From Burkholderiales bacterium (lineage in GTDB: Bacteria; Pseudomonadota; Gammaproteobacteria; Burkholderiales; Burkholderiaceae_D), in NCBI GenBank assembly GCA_947475815.1, contig CANJOT010000008.1, positions 1 to 37,133 on the forward strand: a stretch of DNA of 37,133 nucleotides, read 5' to 3'. Every line of letters starts with the position of its first letter. Position 1 is the first letter of the stretch. Of this stretch, positions 31,768 through 37,133 are shown piece after piece. The notes under the pieces are model-generated. The model searched no databases. It was not told where the DNA came from and saw only the letters and a list, made by a program, of their open reading frames with translations. The position numbers and the translations under genes are program-made.

Positions 31768-33837
31768 CTAATCGCCCAGCTCGCGCCACTGAAGCCGGCC
31801 GGCGCGTTTGCCGCCCGACAGTCGGATGTCTTGCACGCCCTCGCCGGTTCGAATCAGGCGACCCGCCAGCACGCGGCTCGATTCGCCACTGCCCCCACGG
31901 ATCACCAACGCCGACGGTGAACGCACACTGCCATCGGCAGCGCTCAGCAGATCGGCCTGGGTGAAGCGGCCATCGCCATTGAGATCGAAACCTCGCTCGA
32001 TGCGCGCGCCATCGATTGCGCCAAGCAGCCAGAGGTTGCCGTCCCAGCCGGTGTCACAGCCGCTCGCAGGCCGGACCGATTTGAAATCGGTCTTGAAACT
32101 GATGGCATCGCCCAGCGCTTCGGGATGACTCAGCAGGCTTTCGCTGACCAGAGGCAGGTCCAGCACCCAGCCATCGGTCCGGCTCCAGTCGCTCACGTGC
32201 AAAGCGCTGCTGAATACATAACGCCCGTCGGGATCGGCCTGTGTCGTTTGCTGCAGCAGGCGATTGCGCCCTCCCGCCGGTGGTGCGCTTGCATCAGGCC
32301 GGTCCCAGATGCCAAACAGCGATTGCATCTGGGTGACCGGCAAGTCGCGCTCTTCGAGAGCGCGGCCGGTGCCAAACTGCAGCATGGTGCCGCCCAGAGG
32401 ATGGGGCCGGGCGAGCAAGCCGGCCGTGATCGCCAGTACACCGGTGCCGCTGGCCGGTTTTGCGACATAAAAAGGGGCGCTACCGAATGCGAGCTGCCAG
32501 TCGCTCGCGCGGGGAGCGCTGAGATCGAATTTCCAGACATTGCCCTTGAGGTCGGCGGCATACACCACATCGATGCGGCCATCGCCATCGAGGTCGAGCG
32601 GCAGCGGCACACCCAGACCGTTGCGCGGTCCGCTGCCCGCCGGGCCGGTGGGAATCTTGAGGTAATCGAGCCCGGCTTGCCAGCGGCCACCGATGCCGCT
32701 CGGCCCGTTGACATACACCACCAGCAGCACCGCATTGCCTGCGGCGCTGTCATAGCCGTTGCCCAGCAGCAGCGCCCAGCGACCATTGGCCAGGCGGACA
32801 ACCTGACGCGGCTGGCGCGTGAGCGGGTCGATCTGGGGACGGCTGATGAGATAACCGAGATCGGCGTCATCGCTGTCCGTGAACTCCCAGCGCACGACAC
32901 TGGCCGCAGCGGCTTCGGAAAACTGTGCCTGCGTCACGTCCATGGCGAGAACTCCGCGCGCGCCCCGTCCCATCGGCGCGAACAGCAGGCTGCGCCAGCC
33001 GCGCAGCGTGTCGTCAAGGTTGACGTCGGCCACCATGGGCGAGCCGTCCAGCCACGGACGCAGCGCCGCCGCGCTGGCGGGCGGTGCGCTCAGGCTGGCC
33101 AATGCTGGCAGCAGGGCGCGCGCGGCATAGGACACCAGGGGCGCACCATCACTGGCGCGCAAGCCGTGCAGCATGCCATCCTCGGCGCCGACCCACAGCA
33201 TGGCCGGACGGGACAGGCTGCTGGCGCGAAACTCGGGATAACCCGGCGCCTGAAGCGTGGCGTAACCGGCGGACGGCGCAGCCATCCACCACGGCGAAGA
33301 GTTGACGATGGCGCCCAGCACGCCGCCCGGGCGGGCGCGAAAGCCCAGAGCCAGCTCACTGGCATGGCTACCGCGCAGATAATCGAGGCGCTCCGGACCA
33401 CGGTCATCCTCGACGCCACGCGCGGCATCCCGGCTGAGGGCCTTGCGGGCGGACGCATCGAGCTGGTCCCAGACAAAGGGCGTGGCCGAACCATCGTCAC
33501 GCAAACTGAGCACCACCCGCTGACCGGCCACGCTCGCGGCCTCCATGGTCTCGCGTGCCTGCCAGAGCGGAGTGCTGCCGGCCGGGTTGGCCGGCGCCGG
33601 CAAGGCGATCAGATTGCCGCCATCAAAACGCGCATTGAAGGACGTCAGGAACAGCATCTCCCCGCCCTCCGGACTGCTGACCAACAGGGGCGCACTGGCA
33701 CCCCCACAGGCCAGCCCGGTCTGATCTCCGGCCGGCTGTTGATGGGGCGGCATGCGCGCCAACTGGGCCGCTGCGAGGCCGGCCATACCGAGAACGAGCA
33801 GGACCAGCAGGACCAGCGCGGTCAGCCAGGCGCGCAT
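31768..33837 (-). CDS. pilY1: Short PilY1-type pilus protein (beta-propeller domain only)
   Basis: A type IV pilus-associated PilY1 homologue. At 689 residues it is much shorter than usual PilY1 proteins (commonly 1,000 or more). It begins with a signal anchor (MRAWLTALVLLVLLVLGMAG) and goes almost directly into the C-terminal beta-propeller; no N-terminal von Willebrand A domain or MIDAS motif is seen. The calcium loop LDLDGDGRIDVVYAAD is intact (Asp415, 417, 419, 423). A second EF-hand-like loop is DLNGDGRFTQADLL near the C-terminus. The start overlaps the pilE stop as TGATG, with GGAGG upstream inside pilE. It is the last gene of the pilin operon. Confidence 0.88.
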   Translation of the reverse strand: MRAWLTALVLLVLLVLGMAGLAAAQLARMPPHQQPAGDQTGLACGGASAPLLVSSPEGGEMLFLTSFNARFDGGNLIALPAPANPAGSTPLWQARETMEAASVAGQRVVLSLRDDGSATPFVWDQLDASARKALSRDAARGVEDDRGPERLDYLRGSHASELALGFRARPGGVLGAIVNSSPWWMAAPSAGYATLQAPGYPEFRASSLSRPAMLWVGAEDGMLHGLRASDGAPLVSYAARALLPALASLSAPPASAAALRPWLDGSPMVADVNLDDTLRGWRSLLFAPMGRGARGVLAMDVTQAQFSEAAAASVVRWEFTDSDDADLGYLISRPQIDPLTRQPRQVVRLANGRWALLLGNGYDSAAGNAVLLVVYVNGPSGIGGRWQAGLDYLKIPTGPAGSGPRNGLGVPLPLDLDGDGRIDVVYAADLKGNVWKFDLSAPRASDWQLAFGSAPFYVAKPASGTGVLAITAGLLARPHPLGGTMLQFGTGRALEERDLPVTQMQSLFGIWDRPDASAPPAGGRNRLLQQTTQADPDGRYVFSSALHVSDWSRTDGWVLDLPLVSESLLSHPEALGDAISFKTDFKSVRPASGCDTGWDGNLWLLGAIDGARIERGFDLNGDGRFTQADLLSAADGSVRSPSALVIRGGSGESSRVLAGRLIRTGEGVQDIRLSGGKRAGRLQWRELGD

Positions 33838-34265
33838 CAATGCCTCCAACAGTTGGCGCGCGCGCCACGGTTCAATTGCTGGCCCAAATGGTTGAGCACA
33901 AAACTGCCGCAGGCGTCGCCGGCCATGGCCGCTTCCGGAACGGCCGCCAGCACAAAAGTGTCCGCCTCGACGGCCTCGATGCGCAAACGGTACAGCGGCT
34001 GGCTGGACGCGCGTGGCACGGTGCGCAAGGCAGCCGGCAACGTCACCGCCTCGCTGGCGCGGGTCTGATGGTACTGCTGGTGTTCGGCGTAAAATCGTTC
34101 CATCCAGGCGGCAGCTTCCTGCAGCACAGCCTGGGCATCGGCCCGGCGGGTGTTGCGCAGGTGCTCCAGCGCAGACGGCGTGGCAAACAAAGTCAGGATG
34201 GCAAGCGCCGCCAGGACGAACAGCAGTTCAGCCAGACTGTAGCCGCGCCGGCGCACAGCACGCAT
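33837..34265 (-). CDS. pilE: Type IV minor pilin, PilE-like
   Basis: A 142-residue type IV prepilin. Class III cleavage site: RRRG followed by YSLAELLFVLAALAILTLFA, with Glu at +5 and the hydrophobic N-terminal helix. Two Cys in the C-terminal region (DACGSF and ANCWRH) probably form the D-loop disulphide. A GTG at 34268 is an alternative start; ATG 34265 overlaps the pilX stop as TGATG. It is followed by the coupled pilY1. Role: initiation or priming of the pilus tip (family knowledge). Confidence 0.85.
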   Translation of the reverse strand: MRAVRRRGYSLAELLFVLAALAILTLFATPSALEHLRNTRRADAQAVLQEAAAWMERFYAEHQQYHQTRASEAVTLPAALRTVPRASSQPLYRLRIEAVEADTFVLAAVPEAAMAGDACGSFVLNHLGQQLNRGARANCWRH

Positions 34266-34852
34266 CACGAAGCCTCGCTGATCAGGTAAAGCGATTGCAG
34301 CATCACCCGGGTGGAGGGATGAATCCCATACGCCTCAACGGTAATGCGAAACACGTAGCCGGGCGCCTTGCGGAACCCTTCGATCAGATAGCGCGGCTGG
34401 CGGACCACCTCGGGATAGGGCGGCGTCGCCGTGTACTGGCCATAGCGGGCGGCGAGTTCGAGCAGGCTGGCGTCACGCCACACCGGCGTGGCGAAATAGG
34501 CGTCCTCGCGGCGCAGGCACTGTCCGCGCGACTGCGCGCTGCCACACAGCGCATTGAAATAGCTCAGGCCCGCCGCACCCGCAATCGGCCGTTCGCCGGC
34601 AGGCCGGCAGCCGGTGTCGCCGGCCACACAGAAAGAACCGTCAAGGCGGCGGCCCTCGAGGTCAAGTTCGGCGTCATGCAGGGTCGCTTCGGCCGCCTGC
34701 AAGGCCAGCAGACGATCGAGCTGGCGCCGCGTCAGCTTCTCGGCCAGCAAGGCGCCCTGCAGCGAACCGCTCCCCAGCAAACCCAGCACCACCATAAACA
34801 CCAGCATGATGAACAGCGCAACGCCGCGCTCGCGCCCGGAGCCGGCGCTCAC
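34265..34852 (-). CDS. pilX: Minor pilin assembly protein PilX-like
   Basis: A 195-residue protein starting with GTG that overlaps the pilW stop by 2 bp. After RERG comes VALFIMLVFMVVLGLLGSGS, the hydrophobic N-terminus of PilX-type proteins, here lacking a +5 Glu, as is typical of this class. The rest is polar with six Cys. The ribosome site GCGAGG lies just upstream, inside pilW. It lies between pilW and pilE in the pilV-W-X-E-Y1 order. Confidence 0.82.
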   Translation of the reverse strand: MSAGSGRERGVALFIMLVFMVVLGLLGSGSLQGALLAEKLTRRQLDRLLALQAAEATLHDAELDLEGRRLDGSFCVAGDTGCRPAGERPIAGAAGLSYFNALCGSAQSRGQCLRREDAYFATPVWRDASLLELAARYGQYTATPPYPEVVRQPRYLIEGFRKAPGYVFRITVEAYGIHPSTRVMLQSLYLISEAS

Positions 34853-35868
34853 ATCGGCCTCGCCGGCCGGTTGCGCAGGGCGTAGGTCGCCGTGAAACTG
34901 CCATGCAGATAGCCCGCCCGATTGGTCTCTGCCGTCACGCGCCCGCCGCGGCAGTCCAGAGGCTGATGCCCGGGCAGAGCGGCCGCACGGATTTCGCCAC
35001 GCAGCAGCAGACAGACGCGCACGCTCGCCAGCCGGCCCCACTCTTCGGGCAAGACCTGGGCCGCGCTTTTGTAGACATCGACCGCGTCATCACCATCGAG
35101 ATCAAGGCCATAACTGAGGCGCATGTCCATCACGCCCTGAATCAAGGGTTGCGGCGACTCGGCCTCCCCCCCCCGGCCCACGCCGGCGCACATCAGGCGG
35201 CCACCGGACAGTCCGCGCCGCGGCGTGGTGTCCACGTAATAGTGATGCTGCGCCAGCGCCAGAACCACCCGGGTTTCGGCTGGCACGGCACTGGCGGGAT
35301 CGGCGTTGGCGGCCAGCCAGGCCGGCGCGCCCGTGCTGCCGTGGCTCACCAGGGGCAGACGATTGCCCTGGCAGCTTGCACCGTAGGCGCGCGCCGTGTC
35401 CGCCTGATACCACTCGCCCCGGCCACCTGCCATCAGGCCGGCCGGCTCGCCGCTTTCGTACAGAACCAGCAGCGCGTCGGACGGATTGCCGCTGACCGCA
35501 GCCGCACAGGGCGGACGGGCCGGCATGTCCGGATAAACGGTCGCCGGCAGACCCGGACCAAAGACACTGCCCTCGCAACCCAGCACCGCATAGGGCAAGG
35601 GCGCATGCAGACGCACCTGACCCAGATTGACGGCATGACTGAAACCCGCCTGGCGGATCTCGCGCCCCAAAAGATCAAGCGCCAGTTGGCCCTGATCCTG
35701 CAGCTGAATCAGGGCCTCAGCGCTGCGCATCATCTGTGTGCCGGCCATCCACAGGCTCACGGCCATGGCGCACAGCAGGCTGCCGATGGCCGAAGCGATC
35801 ATCAGCTCCACCAGCGAAAAGCCACGCTGTGCAAGGCGACCGGCCGAGGGATCGATGGTCGAACGCAT
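34849..35868 (-). CDS. pilW: Minor pilin PilW-like
   Basis: A 339-residue prepilin-like protein. Start 35868 (MRSTIDPSAGRLAQRG) is chosen because it lies 2 bp after the pilV stop. The cleavage motif is QRG followed by FSLVELMIASAIGSLLCAMA, with Glu at +5. The helix QLALDLLGREIRQAGF is typical of PilW. A large C-terminal region with several Cys follows. Coupled to pilX by an ATGTGA overlap. Confidence 0.87.
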   Translation of the reverse strand: MRSTIDPSAGRLAQRGFSLVELMIASAIGSLLCAMAVSLWMAGTQMMRSAEALIQLQDQGQLALDLLGREIRQAGFSHAVNLGQVRLHAPLPYAVLGCEGSVFGPGLPATVYPDMPARPPCAAAVSGNPSDALLVLYESGEPAGLMAGGRGEWYQADTARAYGASCQGNRLPLVSHGSTGAPAWLAANADPASAVPAETRVVLALAQHHYYVDTTPRRGLSGGRLMCAGVGRGGEAESPQPLIQGVMDMRLSYGLDLDGDDAVDVYKSAAQVLPEEWGRLASVRVCLLLRGEIRAAALPGHQPLDCRGGRVTAETNRAGYLHGSFTATYALRNRPARPM

Positions 35869-35870
35869 GG

Positions 35871-36362
35871 TCAGCGCAGCAAGACATTGAAACAGCGCAT
35901 GCCAGCCGCCACGTCGGCCGGACAGCAGTGGTTTGAGAGGGACGCGTCGGCACACACCGGACTGTTGGCCGTGGCATCCCTGCCGCGCCACTTCAGGGCA
36001 AGGCGGAGCTCTCCCGGCCCCTGAACGATCACACGCGCCTCGCCGCCGGGCAACAGCTCGCGCGCAGCCTGACGCAGGTCAGCGATCTCGCAGCGCCATC
36101 GGTCGCTGGCCGGCGCGTCGTCAGCACAGGGGGCCGCCGACGCGTCCGGCGCCAGAGCGCTGACCGGCGGCGGCCCGGCGAACAGGCGCAGACGTTCGCC
36201 AAAATCAGCAGCGAGCAGGAGCACACGGGCACGCATGGCGGCATCGGCCTGATGTTTCAATGCGCCCGTCTGGACGGCGGCGAGGCCGATCAGGCCGACG
36301 CTGAAAACCAGCACGGCGATCAGAGTTTCCATCAACACAACACCCCGCTGCGTAACATTCAT
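35871..36362 (-). CDS. pilV: Minor pilin PilV-like
   Basis: A 163-residue prepilin starting MNVTQRG, with VVLMETLIAVLVFSVGLIGL after the cleavage site and Glu at +5. The helix continues as AAVQTGALKHQADAAMRARVLLLAADFGERLR, the family pattern for PilV. Several Cys lie in the C-terminal part (APCADD, RWRCEI, NHCCPAD, MRCFN). It is the first gene of the pilV-W-X-E-Y1 run on the minus strand. A weak promoter-like TTGCCA-N17-CAGTAT lies upstream on the minus strand. Confidence 0.85.
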   Translation of the reverse strand: MNVTQRGVVLMETLIAVLVFSVGLIGLAAVQTGALKHQADAAMRARVLLLAADFGERLRLFAGPPPVSALAPDASAAPCADDAPASDRWRCEIADLRQAARELLPGGEARVIVQGPGELRLALKWRGRDATANSPVCADASLSNHCCPADVAAGMRCFNVLLR

Positions 36363-36380
36363 GGTCGGGCTCGAACGATC

Positions 36381-36410
36381 AGGGACAGAGAAAGGGACAG
36401 AGAAAGGGAC
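36381..36410. repeat. Tandem 12-bp repeat upstream of pilV
   Basis: AGGGACAGAGAA occurs twice (36381-36392 and 36393-36404) followed by a partial third copy. It lies in the leader between pilV and its probable promoter. GGGACAG runs of this type are common in proteobacterial intergenic regions; no function is visible. Confidence 0.7.
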
Positions 36411-36572
36411 CGGAACAAAAAAAGGTGAAGTCGCTCAGGAATACTGCCATTTCGAATCCTTCTTGGCAAGATTTCGACATTAATGGTTTACCCCGTGATG
36501 CAAGGCCATGCCAGCATTCTTGACGCCTGCCCGACAGGACGCGCAAAATGAGCGGCGCAATTCCAACCGGGC

Positions 36573-36603
36573 CGCCACGCCGATGCGCAGGCATGGCGTG
36601 GCG
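36573..36603. promoter_or_regulatory. Hairpin in the leader of the aconitase-like gene
   Basis: CGCCACGCC (36573-36581) and GGCGTGGCG (36595-36603) form a perfect 9-bp stem with a 13-nt loop, 38 nt before the ATG at 36642. It lacks a T-run, so it is more likely a leader or operator structure than a terminator. Confidence 0.45.
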
Positions 36604-36641
36604 GCACCCACAACAAAGCCACACCAGCAAAGCGAACCACC

Positions 36642-37133
36642 ATGCAGTTCGACAGCAACACGACCCGGCGCACGCTTGAGGTCAACGGGGAGCAGTACCA
36701 GTACTTCAGTCTTGCAGCCGCTCAGGCCGCCGGACTGGACGGCATCGACCGACTGCCCTACACGCTCAAAATCCTTCTCGAAAACCTGTTGCGGCGCCAC
36801 GCCCTGGGCGAGTCGGACGACAGCGATCTGACGGCCTTCGCGGGCTGGCTCAAGGACCACGGCAGTGATTGCGAAGTCGGCTTTTGCCCGACACGCGTGA
36901 TGATGCCGGAGTCGTCCGGCCTGCCCCTGCTGGGCGATATGGCTGCGATGCGCGACGCCATGGTCGGACTCGGCGGTGATGCAGGCGACATCAATCCGCT
37001 GGTGCCGGTCGATGTCATCGTCGACCATTCCGTGATGGTCGATCAGGCCGGCCATGCCGGCGCGCTGCAACACAACATGGCACTCGAGTTTCGCCAGAAT
37101 GCCGAACGGTATGGATTCTTGCGCTGGGCCAGC
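36642..37133 (+). CDS. Aconitate hydratase A-like enzyme, N-terminal part (runs off the window)
   Basis: The first 164 residues of an aconitase of the AcnA/IRP1 type, a [4Fe-4S] hydro-lyase. Family landmarks are LPYTLKILLENLLRR, LAAMRDAM-like DMAAMRDAMVGLGGD, INPLVPVDVIVDHSVMVD and LEFRQNAERYGFLRW. In typical AcnA the segment before LAAMRDAM reads QDFTGVP, with a substrate-binding Gln; here it reads PESSGLP with Pro89 at that position. This points to an aconitase paralogue with an altered substrate. No strong ribosome site precedes the ATG. The Fe-S cysteines lie beyond the window, so catalysis cannot be judged. Confidence 0.85.
   Translation, partial: MQFDSNTTRRTLEVNGEQYQYFSLAAAQAAGLDGIDRLPYTLKILLENLLRRHALGESDDSDLTAFAGWLKDHGSDCEVGFCPTRVMMPESSGLPLLGDMAAMRDAMVGLGGDAGDINPLVPVDVIVDHSVMVDQAGHAGALQHNMALEFRQNAERYGFLRWAS

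Noticed and set aside
30315-31964. A 549-codon plus-strand frame opposite ribE and ribD
   Set aside because: It spans two well-supported minus-strand genes and reads as low-complexity antisense protein.
1-37133. CRISPR arrays, rRNA or tRNA genes
   Set aside because: No regular repeat-spacer pattern, rRNA segment or cloverleaf-like sequence was recognised.

Overview
The window looks like part of a high-GC betaproteobacterial chromosome, most likely Burkholderiales (Alcaligenaceae or Comamonadaceae type). The reasons are three Bug-family (tripartite tricarboxylate) receptor proteins without transport partners, a RibB protein fused to a degenerate GTP cyclohydrolase II domain, the rib-nusB-thiL-pgpA-pncC gene order, a minor-pilin cluster with PilY1, and CoA-ester catabolic operons. 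Genus assignment is inference.

Layout. (1) 1-2221: the start of an unknown minus-strand gene, pyrF, and an unrecognised Ser-rich protein with two C-terminal membrane segments. (2) 2300-6547, minus strand: ribBA-ribH-nusB-thiL-pgpA-pncC, read in that order with overlapping ends. (3) 6638-12903: an HpcH/HpaI aldolase, a Bug receptor, and a tight operon of CoA ligase, atypical thiolase, OB-fold/zinc-ribbon protein and zinc-lobe reductase. (4) 13089-17699, minus strand: three tandem, divergent paralogues of an unrecognised membrane protein with an F-box-like motif; the third appears frameshifted near its 3' end. (5) 17849-28989: an IclR regulator, a divergent operon (NDP-forming CoA ligase, two acyl-CoA dehydrogenases, small protein, methyltransferase, Bug receptor, racemase-like protein) and a convergent pair (Bug receptor, amidohydrolase). 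(6) 29312-29902: hicAB toxin-antitoxin genes. (7) 29909-31667, minus strand: ribE and ribD. (8) 31768-36362, minus strand: pilV-pilW-pilX-pilE-pilY1. (9) 36642 to the end: the N-terminus of an aconitase-A-like enzyme.

The catabolic, regulatory and paralogue block (about 6.6-29.9 kb) lies between ribE and ribBA. All rib genes read on the minus strand and are normally neighbours in this group, so the block looks like an insertion into a rib locus.

The two most informative signals are these. First, a 30-bp bipartite operator (24/30 identical) sits just downstream of sigma70-type promoters in front of both the 18.8-kb operon and the 29.0-kb Bug/amidohydrolase pair; the first copy also covers a promoter for iclR, so one IclR regulon is predicted. 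Second, the three-member F-box-like membrane protein family shares a proline-rich start, four hydrophobic segments and a C-terminal DGxRYxV-type motif; two of the three genes also share an upstream GGAACTG-N11-GCGYGACTKAC element.
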